Counted from the stretch's first letter, positions 24,550 to 33,886 are shown. The stretch is 64,000 bases of DNA from Halobellus ruber (GCF_014212355.1 NZ_JACKXD010000003.1:124001-188000); one strand, 5' to 3'. The notes: generated by a model from the letters alone, not told the origin. Translations and numbers: made by a program.

Positions 24550-25271
24550 TTCCGTCGCCGCTGTCGGGAAGGCGACGCCGGCCGGTCGAGCATCGGGGCG
24601 ACCGCCTGGAGGATCTTCGCCTCCGACCGGCGGAGGTGCTCGCCGACCGTCGAGGTGTTCGCGTCGTCGAGGGCCGCCAGCTCCTCGATGTTGCACGACC
24701 GGGGGGAGTCGTAGTATCCTTCCTCGATCGCCCGGGAGAGCACTTCGAGCTGGCGGGGCGAGAGGTCCTGCACCGCCTGTTTGACGCCGGTGAGGTCGGT
24801 CAACAGCACGTCGAGGTCGGGTGAACACAGCGAATCGACGTGGACCGAGCCGATCTCGCGGAGTTCCTCGTGGGCCGTGCTGACCTGTTCGTGGCTCGAC
24901 GCGAGGACGCTCCAGTGCTCCCGCCCGTTGGCCACCGTCGCCGGAATCGTCGGAAAACAGTCGTTCCGGAGGAGCACGTTCAATACGGGCTCGGTATCGG
25001 TGTCGTAATCGCCCGCCAGGCTGATGAACGCCTTCCGCCGCGTCTCGTCGTACGTGACCAGCTGGCTCGAGTTCATCACCGGGTGGGCCTGGAGCCACTC
25101 GACCAGCCCGTCGAGCCGGTCCTCGTCGATGCCGGCGGTCTCGATCATCGTGATACTGGTGCCGGTGATCCGGTAGGAGTAGATGATCGTCGCCCGGACG
25201 CCCGGGTACGACTCGGCCAGGTCCGCGGTCCAGCACCCGTTGTGTCTGATACTGAACGTGTATTCGAGCAT
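24546..25271 (-). CDS. HTH-10 (Bat-type) transcriptional regulator
   Basis: The protein has 241 residues. The C-terminal 55 residues (LSPRQLEVLSRAIEEGYYDS, then IEELAALDDANTSTVGEHLR) are the haloarchaeal HTH-10 DNA-binding domain. The N-terminal 180 residues form the usual sensory part, without recognisable ligand motifs. Its stop codon and that of the convergent GS-like gene share the palindrome CTAG (24546-24549). It sits between the ligase gene and the transporter operon, so it most likely controls one or both in response to an amine or a pathway intermediate. Confidence 0.85.
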   Translation of the reverse strand: MLEYTFSIRHNGCWTADLAESYPGVRATIIYSYRITGTSITMIETAGIDEDRLDGLVEWLQAHPVMNSSQLVTYDETRRKAFISLAGDYDTDTEPVLNVLLRNDCFPTIPATVANGREHWSVLASSHEQVSTAHEELREIGSVHVDSLCSPDLDVLLTDLTGVKQAVQDLSPRQLEVLSRAIEEGYYDSPRSCNIEELAALDDANTSTVGEHLRRSEAKILQAVAPMLDRPASPSRQRRRN

Positions 25272-25396
25272 ATGTTGGCCCGTCCGTAGGTACGGCAACA
25301 AACCACAGTTGCGTACATATGCGTATCGGGGGGTGTGTATTGGGTGCTAGAGTGGATATGTATGTCCTTATATTCGAGGTGGATCCGGCGCGACGG

Positions 25397-26209
25397 TCAC
25401 GCCTGATCGTCGGGTTCCCGGTACTCGATCACCGCCGCACCGACGACAAGCAGGATCGAGACGTAGAAGATCAACGACGCGACCGCTGGCACCACCGGCG
25501 TGAACCCCTGGGTCATCCGGCCGTGGATCCAGGTGGTGATCGTGCTCTGTGGCCCCGAGAGGTACGACACGATGTAGTAGTTGTTCCACGACAGTACGAA
25601 CGCGAAGATGGCCCCGGAGATCACGCCGTCGGCGACGAGCGGCAGGAGCACCTTCCGGTAGAGCGTGACGGTGTCGGCACCGAGGTCCCGCGCCGCCTCC
25701 TCGAGGTTCGGGTCGATCCCGAGTGCGGTGATCGAGACCACGAACATCACGATCGGGGAGATCCAGACGAGTTCGCCGACGATCGACGGCACGATCCCGT
25801 AGCCGAGGTTGATCTGGCTCGCCCATATCGACATCCCGAGCCCCAGCAGGATGAGCGGGAAGAAGATCGGAAGCAACGCGACCAGTTTGAACGTCTCCCG
25901 GTACGGGAACTCATAGCGCGTGTACGCCAGCGCCGCGGCGGTCCCGATGACCGTACTCAGGATCGTCACCGGAATCGAGATCAACAGCGTGTTCTCGAAC
26001 GCCCCACGGACGCTGCCGGAGGTGAGCGCCGCGTCGTACCACCCGAGGGTGAACTGGTAGTCGACGATCGAGAAGAACCGGCCGTCGTAAAAGGACGCGA
26101 TCACGAGGCTCACGAGCGGGATCATCAGGAACAGCGCCACCAGGGCGACGTAGCCGTACCAGATCCACCCCGGGGAGCGGCCGTCCAGGCTCCAGGTGCG
26201 TGTCGACAT
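25397..26209 (-). CDS. potC: ABC transporter permease, PotC-like
   Basis: The protein has 270 residues with six predicted transmembrane helices. The cytoplasmic coupling helix EEAARDLGADTVTLYRKVLLP has the EAA-x3-G motif that contacts the ATPase. It is the last gene of the leftward transporter operon; its start lies 2 bp after the stop of the PotB-like gene. The spermidine/putrescine-type assignment is to the subfamily, and the true substrate is unproven. Confidence 0.88.
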   Translation of the reverse strand: MSTRTWSLDGRSPGWIWYGYVALVALFLMIPLVSLVIASFYDGRFFSIVDYQFTLGWYDAALTSGSVRGAFENTLLISIPVTILSTVIGTAAALAYTRYEFPYRETFKLVALLPIFFPLILLGLGMSIWASQINLGYGIVPSIVGELVWISPIVMFVVSITALGIDPNLEEAARDLGADTVTLYRKVLLPLVADGVISGAIFAFVLSWNNYYIVSYLSGPQSTITTWIHGRMTQGFTPVVPAVASLIFYVSILLVVGAAVIEYREPDDQA

Positions 26210-26211
26210 GC

Positions 26212-27144
26212 TCAGTTCCCCCGTTCGGCGATCTCACGCAGGTCGATCGTCCGGAGGATCACGATCCCCGACACCACGGTGATGATGAGCAGTCCGACCG
26301 CCTGCGTCGACCCCAGCGGCCAGTTCTGCGAGTAGCCGAAGGAGTACTGGATGTTGCTCGCGATCGTGAAGATCGACCCGCCGCCGAGGATCTCGGCTTC
26401 GACGTTCGCACCCAGGCTCAGCACGAACACGAAAAGCGACCCGATCACGATCCCGGGCTTGCTCAGGGGCAGCAGGATCCGGCGGAACAGCGTGTAGTTG
26501 CTCGCACCCAGGTCCTTCGCCGCCTCGATCGTGGTGTCCTCGACGCTGAGAAGCGAGAGGTAGATCGGGAACAGCATGAACGGCAGGTAGATGTACGTCG
26601 TCCCCAGGATGATCGTCGAGCGCTGGTACATCAGCGACGCGTACTCCTCGACGCCGAACAGGCTCACGATGCTGTCGAGGACGCCGTTCTGCACGAGAAA
26701 CAGCGCCCACCCGAACACCCGGATGTTCACGCTCGTGAAAAGCGGGATGATCAAAAGCATCAGGAAGACCAGCTTGTACCGTTCGATGCGCCGTGCGAGC
26801 GCGTACGCCGCCGGATACGACACCACGAGCGTCAGGGCCGTCGTTGTGACGCTCACCGCGACGGTGTTGACGAGGACGTCGCCGTAGACGCCCTCTCCCG
26901 AGATCATCCCGCCGACGACCTCCTGGTATGTCGCGATCGACCACTGGAGGGGGTTCGCCACGATGCTGTTGCCCGTCTGAACGGAGAAGACGACGATCGC
27001 GACCATCGGGCCGACGAACATCACCAGAAGTAGGAGGCTCATCGGGACGAGGAGGATCCACGGCGGAGCGAGCAGCTCGGCGAGCCCGCTCCAGGCGGCG
27101 TCGGACCGATCCAACCGCGTTCGGAGCCGCTGTAGCGTCGACAT
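26212..27144 (-). CDS. potB: ABC transporter permease, PotB-like
   Basis: The protein has 310 residues. After a basic cytosolic start there are six hydrophobic segments, with the EAA-type loop (TIEAAKDLGASNYTLFRRIL) before the last two. ATG 27144 is preferred: it lies 5 bp after the ATPase stop codon, and the longer frame would overlap that gene. It forms the transmembrane channel together with the PotC-like subunit. Confidence 0.88.
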   Translation of the reverse strand: MSTLQRLRTRLDRSDAAWSGLAELLAPPWILLVPMSLLLLVMFVGPMVAIVVFSVQTGNSIVANPLQWSIATYQEVVGGMISGEGVYGDVLVNTVAVSVTTTALTLVVSYPAAYALARRIERYKLVFLMLLIIPLFTSVNIRVFGWALFLVQNGVLDSIVSLFGVEEYASLMYQRSTIILGTTYIYLPFMLFPIYLSLLSVEDTTIEAAKDLGASNYTLFRRILLPLSKPGIVIGSLFVFVLSLGANVEAEILGGGSIFTIASNIQYSFGYSQNWPLGSTQAVGLLIITVVSGIVILRTIDLREIAERGN

Positions 27145-27149
27145 CGGGA

Positions 27150-28214
27150 TCACTCCGGCACCAGGATGGATTTCGAGGCGTCCCACTGGAGGTACGCCGT
27201 GTCGCCCTTCCCGATGCCCGTCGTTCTGAACTCGTCGACCGGCACCTCCGCGACGTACTCCCCGCCGGCGTCGACCGGTTCACACTCGACCAACACCGTG
27301 TTCCCCCGGACGAGAACGTTCTCGACTGCGACCTCGAGCCCGAGGTCCGCGGTCAGTTCCGTGCCGACGGTCGTGTCGTCGTAGCGGACGACCAGGTACG
27401 CCGGCGTGTCGCGGCCGCGATCGTACGGCACCGTGGTCGTCTGATCGAGGACCGCGGCGTGGACCTCGTAGCTGCCGTCGCGTTCGGTCGCGCCGTCGAG
27501 CTCGAAGGTGTTGGCGTCGCCCATGAACTCCGCGATGAACTTGGTGCTCGGCGCCCGGTAGATGTCCTCGGGCGACCCCGTCTGGATGACGTTGCCGTTT
27601 TCGAGGACGAACAGCTTGTCGCTCATCAGAAGCGCCGACTCGAGCGAGTGGGTGACGTAGATGAACGTCATCCCCAACTCCTCGTTGAGGTCCGCAAGCT
27701 CCCGTTGGAGCCGTTTCCGGAGGACGTAGTCCAGCGACGCCAGCGGCTCGTCGAGGAGCAGGATGTCCGGCTCGTAGGCGAGCGACCGCGCCAGGGCGAC
27801 GCGCTGCTTCTGCCCGCCGGAGAGCTCGGTCGCCTTCTTGTCGGCGTGGACGTCGGGATCCAGCCGCACCTGCCGGAGCAGGTCCTCGACGCGGTCGCCG
27901 ACCTCGAGCCCGTTGTTCCGCATCGGGAACTCGATGTTCTCCCTGACGGTCATGTGCGGGAACAGCGCCCACGACTGAAACACCAGGCTCGTCGGCCGGT
28001 CCTGCGGCTCGACGGCGGTGATGTCGACCCCGTCGAGTTCGATCCGCCCGGCGGTGGGCTCCTGGTGGCCCGCGATCATCCGGAGAAGCGTCGTCTTCCC
28101 ACACCCGCTCGGACCGACGATGGTCGCGAACTCGCCGGGTTCGATCCGGAGGTCGACGTCGTTGACCGCGACGAGCGACCCGTATTCCGCCCTGAGATTC
28201 GTTGATTGTAGCAT
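27150..28214 (-). CDS. potA: ABC transporter ATPase, PotA-like
   Basis: The protein has 354 residues. Walker A is GPSGCGKTT (34-42), the Q-loop is LVFQSWALFPHMTV, the signature is LSGGQKQ (131-137), Walker B is ILLLDEP (151-157) and the switch His is in VTHSLESALL. The C-terminal 110 residues form a TOBE-type regulatory domain, as in PotA/MalK ATPases. It energises import by the two permeases encoded next. Confidence 0.92.
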   Translation of the reverse strand: MLQSTNLRAEYGSLVAVNDVDLRIEPGEFATIVGPSGCGKTTLLRMIAGHQEPTAGRIELDGVDITAVEPQDRPTSLVFQSWALFPHMTVRENIEFPMRNNGLEVGDRVEDLLRQVRLDPDVHADKKATELSGGQKQRVALARSLAYEPDILLLDEPLASLDYVLRKRLQRELADLNEELGMTFIYVTHSLESALLMSDKLFVLENGNVIQTGSPEDIYRAPSTKFIAEFMGDANTFELDGATERDGSYEVHAAVLDQTTTVPYDRGRDTPAYLVVRYDDTTVGTELTADLGLEVAVENVLVRGNTVLVECEPVDAGGEYVAEVPVDEFRTTGIGKGDTAYLQWDASKSILVPE

Positions 28215-28245
28215 TTGAAGTGGCTCGAAACCCTCGTCCCGCGGT

Positions 28246-29481
28246 TCAGATCCGCGATTTGGCTTCCCGCCAGATCGGCTCGAACTTGTCGAGATCCGGG
28301 ATCCCGGTGTAGAAGACCGAGTTGTCGACGATGTCGGGGACCTCGTCGACCCGAAGCACCTCCCGCTGTTCGTCGTTCAGTTCGTCGATCGCCGTCTGGT
28401 GGGGGACGACGTTCGTCCCGCCGGAGGTCGGCCACATCAGGTTCTTGGCGGTCTCGCCCTGCTGCATATACGCGAGATAGTTGTCGGAGACCGTCGGGTG
28501 GTCACCCTTCAGCATACACGTCGTCTCCACCCAGATGACGCCACCTTCCTCCGGGACGTGGGCCTGGAAGTTGAGGCCGCCCCCGCGCCGGAGGGTGCCG
28601 TTGATCCAGCTCCCGGAGATGAACCCGATGTCGATCTCGCCGGACTTCATCGCCTGGTTCATCGACGCGAAGTCCGGCAACAGCGTCTTCGCGTTGTCGA
28701 AGAGGTCGAAGGTCGCCTGCCGCACCTGTTCGATCTCCTCGTCGGTGTGCTCCTTGTAGGGCTCGATGCCCTCCCGGAGCATGATGATCTGGACGCCCCA
28801 GAAGAACAGGTCGTAGACGCCGACGTCGTACTCGTCCATCCACGCGGCGTCGTAGCTGCTGTAGTCCGACTCGGAGACGGTGTCCTTGTTCACCACGAAC
28901 GACGCCCACCCGAACCGCTGGGGTGCGCCGTACATCGTCCCGTCGAGGTCGAAGGAGTAGTCGTCCTCGTTGAGGAACGCGAAGGCGTAGTCCTCCTCTT
29001 TGGTGAACATATCGATGTACTTGTCGAACGTGTAGGGCTTCCACTCCTCGTAGTCCATCGGCCGGATCAGGCCCGCCTCCGCGAGGTTCGGGAGCCACGC
29101 CATGTCGAACGTTGCCTGGTCGAACTGCTGCCACTCCCCGGACTCCAGCCTGTTGAACGCCTTGGGGTTCGAGGTGAACAGGTCCAGTTGCGTGTCGCAG
29201 TTGAACTGGTTTCGGAAGGGGTCCTGAACGTTCGAGGCGTCGTAGCCCGTCCACGTCAGGTGGTTGATAGTCTCTCCGGTCGTGTCCTCCTCGCCGGGTT
29301 CGTAGAGCGCGCCGTCCGGCGCGGCCGGCACTTCCGCGAGTTCCTGTTCGTACCACGGTGCGTCGCCGCTCCCGCCGCCACCGCCGTCGCCGCCGGTACA
29401 GCCTGCAATCGTGGCTAGCCCGGCCGTCGCCGTGGCCGCCTTCATATACGCCCGCCGCGTGAACGGATTTTCTCGTGACAT
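28246..29481 (-). CDS. potD: ABC transporter substrate-binding lipoprotein, PotD-like
   Basis: The protein has 411 residues. The N terminus has a Tat motif (FTRRAYMKAA) and a lipobox ending in IAGC, followed by a Gly/Asp-rich linker, so it is exported folded and lipid-anchored. The rest is a periplasmic-binding-protein fold (type II, spermidine/putrescine group) with WLPNLAEAGLIRPMDYEEW and GTMYGAPQRFGWASFVVNKD as hinge and ligand-side strands. It is first in the transporter operon, and 30 bp separates it from the ATPase gene. ATG 29481 puts the twin-Arg at residues 9-10. Confidence 0.9.
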   Translation of the reverse strand: MSRENPFTRRAYMKAATATAGLATIAGCTGGDGGGGGSGDAPWYEQELAEVPAAPDGALYEPGEEDTTGETINHLTWTGYDASNVQDPFRNQFNCDTQLDLFTSNPKAFNRLESGEWQQFDQATFDMAWLPNLAEAGLIRPMDYEEWKPYTFDKYIDMFTKEEDYAFAFLNEDDYSFDLDGTMYGAPQRFGWASFVVNKDTVSESDYSSYDAAWMDEYDVGVYDLFFWGVQIIMLREGIEPYKEHTDEEIEQVRQATFDLFDNAKTLLPDFASMNQAMKSGEIDIGFISGSWINGTLRRGGGLNFQAHVPEEGGVIWVETTCMLKGDHPTVSDNYLAYMQQGETAKNLMWPTSGGTNVVPHQTAIDELNDEQREVLRVDEVPDIVDNSVFYTGIPDLDKFEPIWREAKSRI

Positions 29482-29824
29482 TCTGGGTTCCCCATAGCCC
29501 CGCCGCCGGACGACGAGTGTCGCCTCGCGGGCGAGCAGTATGGTATGCCAAAACAAATCGAAGAACGCTCTATCAACATTCTGCCGGCAACTGACGGTCG
29601 TTTATATACGATTCGAGTTCGAGCCCGAGTCAGTCGCCAAAATGCCATTTTTTTGCGTCGAGAGTGAAATATCTAACAATAAAACCGGCAATTAATTCGC
29701 GTATTTGCTATTGTACAATCGAGTAGTCGACGGATCGGCGGTTCGACGCCAGTCAGTGGGGAAGGTCCGTCCCGGCCCCGGCGCCGGCAGACAGGAGGGT
29801 ACGTCCCGACGCCGCCGGGGAAGG
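29482..29824. promoter_or_regulatory. AT-rich upstream region of the transporter operon
   Basis: This 343-bp gap holds no gene. On the minus strand cgtatataaac at 29600-29610 is a good TATA element; transcription would begin near 29575-29580 and leave a 5' leader of about 95 nt before potD. A second AT-rich block (about 29645-29710) follows further upstream and could hold regulator sites. No clear inverted repeat was seen for the HTH-10 protein. Confidence 0.5.
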
Positions 29825-32023
29825 TTACGTCTCGACCGTGACGCCGGTGAACTCGAAGCGTGCACCGCCGTCGGCGCCGTCGGTGACGGTGACCGTCCAC
29901 CCGTGAGCCTCCGCGATCTCCCTGACGATCGTGAGCCCGAAGCCGCTGCTCCCGTCGGCGGTCGAGAAGCCCGCCTCGAAGATCCCCTCGCGGTCCGCCT
30001 CGGGGATTCCCGGTCCGTCGTCCTCGACGTAGAAGCCGCCGTCCGTCGCGCCGACGCGGACCGCGACGTCGCCGGCGCGTCCCACGGCGTCGTCGGACTG
30101 CGTCCGACTGCTCGTGGAACCGCGTTCCACGGCGTCATCGGACTCCGTCCGATTGCTCGTCGAGCCGTGCTCGACGGCGTTGCGGAACAGGTTCTCGAGG
30201 ATGCTCCGGAGGCGCTGTGGGTCGGCGTGGATGGTCGGGTCGTCGACGACGTCGAGGACGGCGCCGCCGGTGTCGGCGTTCCGCCAGCTTTCCTCGGCGA
30301 GACGCCCCAGCGAGACCGACTCGGTCTCGTCGACGATCCGGCCCTCTCTGGCGAGCGTGAGCGTGTCCGTGATGAGTTCGTTCATCCGGTCGAGGGCGTT
30401 CCGGGCTGGGGGGATGTGATCGCTGTCGTACTCCTCGGCGAGCAGTTCGAGGCGGCCCTGCGCGACGTTCAACGGGTTCCGGAGGTCGTGGCTGACGATG
30501 CTCGCGAACTTGTCGAGCCGTTCGACCTCCCGCTGGAGCTGCTGTTCGTGGGCCTTCCGGTCGGTGATGTCGGTGATGGTGCCGATGTGGAACGGCGTGT
30601 CGTCGATCCGGACGTGGGTGGTCGTGGTCTCGGTTGGGATCCGCTCGCCGGTGTCGACCCGCTCGTGGACGGTCTCGTGGACGCGTGTCTCGCCGAGGTC
30701 GTAGGAGTTCCAGTACGCCTCGAACCGCTCGGCGTCGAGCTCCGGGTTGAGCTCCCAGACGTAGCTGTCGGTGAGTTCCGCGCGTGTGGTCCCCAGCATC
30801 TCCGCGTACTGCTCGTTGGCGTACCGGATCCGGCCGTCCGCGTCGTAGCTCGCAACGCCGACGCCGATGTGCTCGATTCCGTGTTCCAGCGCCGCGCGCT
30901 CCCGATCCCGTTCCTTCCGCTCGGTGACGTCCTCCTGGAACCCGAGCCAGCGTTCCACGGTCCCGTCGTCGTCGAGGAGCGGCGCGATGGTGACGTGGTT
31001 CCAGAACTCCGTGCCGTCCTTCCGGTAGTTCCGGAGTTCGACGGTCACGGGCTCGCCCTTCGCGATGGCTTCCCGCATCGCCGCCACCGGCTCCTCGCGG
31101 GTGTGTTCCCCCTGGAGGAACCGGCAGTTCGTCCCGATGATCTCCTCGGCGTCGTGGCCGGTGAGCTCCTCGAAGCGGTCGTTGACGTAGATCAGGGGGT
31201 TGTCCTCGGCGGCGGGGTCGGCGACCGTGATCCCGATCGGCGCCTCGTCGAGCACCCGGTCCTTCAGCCGGAGTTCGGCCTGCCGGCTCCGCCGGTCCGA
31301 GAGGTCACGCACCGTACAGACGAGGTCACCGCGGTCGGTCCGGGACACGACGTGATCCTCCGGGAACGTGGTCCCGTCCGCCCGGAGCCCGGAGGTCTCG
31401 CCGTGCCAGTACCCCTCGTCCTCGACGAGCGGGAGCACCTCCCCGCGGACGGTCTCGACCTCGTCGTCGGGGTAGATGAGCTCCCAGTGTTCCCCGATCA
31501 TCTCCTCGGGATCGTAACCGTACAGCTCGGCGTACGCCTCGTTGACGTAGATGAACTCTCCGTCGCTGTCGAGGATGCTGATTCCCTCGCGGGCGGTCTC
31601 GATGGCCTCGAGGTGGCGCTTGCGGGACCGTTCGGCCCGGGTCCGTTCGACGGCGTTTCTGATCCGGTTCGCGAGGAGTTGGTACTGTTCGGTGCCGGAC
31701 GCCTTCTGGAGGTAGTCGGTGACGCCCGCGGAGATGGCGTCGCTTGCGACCGCCTCCGAACCCTTCCCGGTGTAGAGGATGAAGGGCAGATCGGGATACT
31801 CCTCGCGGACGGCCTCCAGGAGTTCGATGCCGTCCATCCCGGGCATCTCGTAGTCGGAGACGACACAATCGAACGATCCCGTCCGGATGCGGTCGAGCCC
31901 CTCGTCGGCGCTTGTGGCGGTCGCGACGGTGATCCCGTCACCCTCCCGGGCGAGGTACGTCGCGGTCAGGTCCGCGACCTCGGCGTCGTCGTCGACGTGG
32001 AGCACCCGGATCGGGGCTGTCAT
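29825..32023 (-). CDS. Hybrid sensor histidine kinase: REC-PAS-LOV-PAS-HisKA-HATPase
   Basis: The protein has 732 residues and no membrane segment. An N-terminal receiver domain (1-118; acidic pocket 11-13, phospho-acceptor Asp57, Lys107) is followed by PAS domains at about 135-245, 255-370 and 380-490, HisKA with His512 (SHDLRNPLN), and an ATPase domain with DDGPGIPEADREG and SSGFGLTIV. The second PAS domain has the complete LOV flavin set: Cys300 in GTNCRFLQG, Asn332 and Asn342 in RNYRKDGTEFWNH, and Gln363 in GFQEDVT. It should therefore bind FMN and respond to blue light. ATG 32023 starts directly at the receiver domain. The output regulator is not next to it. Confidence 0.92.
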   Translation of the reverse strand: MTAPIRVLHVDDDAEVADLTATYLAREGDGITVATATSADEGLDRIRTGSFDCVVSDYEMPGMDGIELLEAVREEYPDLPFILYTGKGSEAVASDAISAGVTDYLQKASGTEQYQLLANRIRNAVERTRAERSRKRHLEAIETAREGISILDSDGEFIYVNEAYAELYGYDPEEMIGEHWELIYPDDEVETVRGEVLPLVEDEGYWHGETSGLRADGTTFPEDHVVSRTDRGDLVCTVRDLSDRRSRQAELRLKDRVLDEAPIGITVADPAAEDNPLIYVNDRFEELTGHDAEEIIGTNCRFLQGEHTREEPVAAMREAIAKGEPVTVELRNYRKDGTEFWNHVTIAPLLDDDGTVERWLGFQEDVTERKERDRERAALEHGIEHIGVGVASYDADGRIRYANEQYAEMLGTTRAELTDSYVWELNPELDAERFEAYWNSYDLGETRVHETVHERVDTGERIPTETTTTHVRIDDTPFHIGTITDITDRKAHEQQLQREVERLDKFASIVSHDLRNPLNVAQGRLELLAEEYDSDHIPPARNALDRMNELITDTLTLAREGRIVDETESVSLGRLAEESWRNADTGGAVLDVVDDPTIHADPQRLRSILENLFRNAVEHGSTSNRTESDDAVERGSTSSRTQSDDAVGRAGDVAVRVGATDGGFYVEDDGPGIPEADREGIFEAGFSTADGSSGFGLTIVREIAEAHGWTVTVTDGADGGARFEFTGVTVET
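30083..30172 (-). repeat. Tandem 45-bp in-frame repeat inside the histidine kinase gene
   Basis: Residues 618-632 (EHGSTSNRTESDDAV) and 633-647 (ERGSTSSRTQSDDAV) are two imperfect copies of a 15-residue unit. They extend the loop right after the ATP-binding N box (ILENLFRNAVEHG). Confidence 0.85.
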
Positions 32024-32213
32024 ACGAGGCGCGTTCGACCTTTCCGGTGAAATTTGTTGTGATCCGGGGGTGGGACATCCGGCGGTTCGGTCCGCCGAGC
32101 GGTCGATCGTCGCCCGGAGGACGGCGAGGCCCGACCGTCGACGGCGCCGCATCAGCCGTGATACCCCGTCTCGCACAAGGGTTATTCCCCCGGGCGGACT
32201 CGATACGGGTGCA

Positions 32214-32408
32214 ATGGCAAACGGCACTGTGGACTTCTTCAACGATACGGGCGGTTACGGTTTCATCGAGACGGACGACGCTGACGAGGACGTGTTCTTC
32301 CACATGGAGGACATCGGCGGTCCTGACCTCGAAGAGGGACAGGAAGTCGAGTTCGACATCGAGCAGGCCGACAAGGGCCCGCGAGCGACGAACCTCCAGC
32401 GCCTGTAA
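32214..32408 (+). CDS. cspA: Cold-shock domain protein
   Basis: The protein has 64 residues, one OB fold. RNA-binding motifs RNP1-like GGYGFIETDD and RNP2-like DVFFHMEDIG are in place, and the N terminus MANGTVDFFND is typical for haloarchaeal CspA. It should bind single-stranded RNA or DNA as a chaperone. It is divergent from the LOV kinase, with 190 bp between them. Confidence 0.93.
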   Translation: MANGTVDFFNDTGGYGFIETDDADEDVFFHMEDIGGPDLEEGQEVEFDIEQADKGPRATNLQRL

Positions 32409-32577
32409 GGCGGACCGCGGCGCCCTGCCGCGCTCCCCTCGTCACGTACCGGGCGGCGACCGAACGCGGCGTTCTTTCATCCTTCCGAGTCGAAACGCCC
32501 GTCGTGGCCGGAGATCCGGGGACGCTCCCGTCGTCGACACCCGACACGTTCTCGGCAGCGGCGTGCCAAATCGGGGT

Positions 32578-33423
32578 ATGACTGGAGACGGCGTCGAGAT
32601 GGAGTACGTGGAAACCCACGGCGCACGGATGCCGGCGGTGGGGCTCGGAACGTGGCAACTCACGGGGACGGAGTGCTACGAGACGGTGTCGACCGCGCTG
32701 GACCTCGGCTACCGCCACGTCGACACCGCACAACTGTACGACAACGAGCGGGAGGTCGGCCGGGCGATCGAAGACGCCGACGTCGACCGCGACGAGGTGT
32801 TTCTGACCACCAAGGTCTCCCCCCGAAACGCGAGCCACGACGCCCTGATCGACTCGACGGAGGCCAGCCTCGAACGGCTCGGGGTCGACTACGTCGACCT
32901 GTTGCTCCTCCACTGGCCGAACCCGATCGTGTCGGTGGAGTCGACGATGGCCGCGATGGACCACCTCGTCGACGAGGGGAGGGTCTCTCACATCGGCGTC
33001 AGCAACTTCCCACGGGTCTTCCTCGACCGCGCCCGCGACGCGGCCGACGCGCCGATCCTCACGAACCAGGTCCAGTTTCACCCCTACAAGCCCCAGCGCG
33101 GAATGTTGGGCTACTGTCAGGAGGAGGGACTCGTCCTGACCGCCTACAGCCCGCTGGCCCGCGGCACCGTCCTCGGCGACGACACGGTCCAGCGGCTCGC
33201 CGCCGAGTACGACCGGACCCCCGCACAGGTCGTGCTCCGGTGGGCGACCCAGCACCACAACGTCGCGGTGATCCCCAAGACGACGGACCCCGACCACCTC
33301 GCGGAGAACATCGCGCTGTTCGATTTCAAACTCACCCGCTCGGAGGTCGAGGAACTCACCAAGCCGTCGCTGCTCAAATCCGGGCGGGCGATGCTGGACG
33401 GGATGCTCGGCGAACTCCGGTGA
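32578..33423 (+). CDS. Aldo/keto reductase
   Basis: The protein has 281 residues. It is a TIM barrel with the AKR tetrad: Asp in GYRHVDTAQLYDNE (with Tyr), Lys in VFLTTKVSP and His in VDLLLLHWPNP. NADPH contacts are in VAVIPKTTDPDHLAENI. It reduces carbonyls or sugars with NADPH. ATG 32578 is taken as the start, but the ATG at 32599 (MEYVETHGARMPAVG) is an equally good start at the first conserved strand. Confidence 0.9.
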   Translation: MTGDGVEMEYVETHGARMPAVGLGTWQLTGTECYETVSTALDLGYRHVDTAQLYDNEREVGRAIEDADVDRDEVFLTTKVSPRNASHDALIDSTEASLERLGVDYVDLLLLHWPNPIVSVESTMAAMDHLVDEGRVSHIGVSNFPRVFLDRARDAADAPILTNQVQFHPYKPQRGMLGYCQEEGLVLTAYSPLARGTVLGDDTVQRLAAEYDRTPAQVVLRWATQHHNVAVIPKTTDPDHLAENIALFDFKLTRSEVEELTKPSLLKSGRAMLDGMLGELR

Positions 33424-33451
33424 CCGGGGCGATCGATCCCGCAGGGAGCCG

Positions 33452-33886
33452 ATGACCGGCGACGACGGCGCCCAGGAGTCGGGCGACGCCGCGACGGGGC
33501 CGGCCCGCCGTCGCGTGCGCCGCGCCGCGGTCGGGTGGACGCTCGCCGTCGTGGCGGCGTCGCTCGTCGATCCGGCCGCGATCCTCGAACTGCTCGGGGC
33601 GTCGACGACGGCGGCCGGCGCGGGCGGCGCGGCCGCGTTCGCCGTCGCCCACCTGGTGGCGTACGGCGTCCTCGCGTGGCTCCTCGTGGACGGGCTGGGC
33701 CCCGACGGGTCGAACGCCGTCCTCGTGACGGTGGCCGTCGCGACGGCGGCGGGCGTCGGGGTCGAACTCCTCCAGGCGCCCGTCGCCGCCCGGACGGCGA
33801 GCGTGAACGACGCCCTCGTCAACGCGGTCGGCGCGGCCCTCGGGGCGGGGTCGCGTGCGGCGGTCGGCCGCCTGCGGCGGCGGTAG
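33452..33886 (+). CDS. VanZ-like membrane protein
   Basis: The protein has 144 residues with about four hydrophobic segments. The conserved stretch VGVELLQAPVAARTASVNDA followed by LVNAVGAALG matches the end of VanZ-like proteins (E-x-x-Q then D-x-x-x-N). A charged, disordered 25-residue start precedes the first helix. Its function in archaea is unknown. It lies 28 bp after the aldo/keto reductase in the same direction. Confidence 0.75.
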   Translation: MTGDDGAQESGDAATGPARRRVRRAAVGWTLAVVAASLVDPAAILELLGASTTAAGAGGAAAFAVAHLVAYGVLAWLLVDGLGPDGSNAVLVTVAVATAAGVGVELLQAPVAARTASVNDALVNAVGAALGAGSRAAVGRLRRR

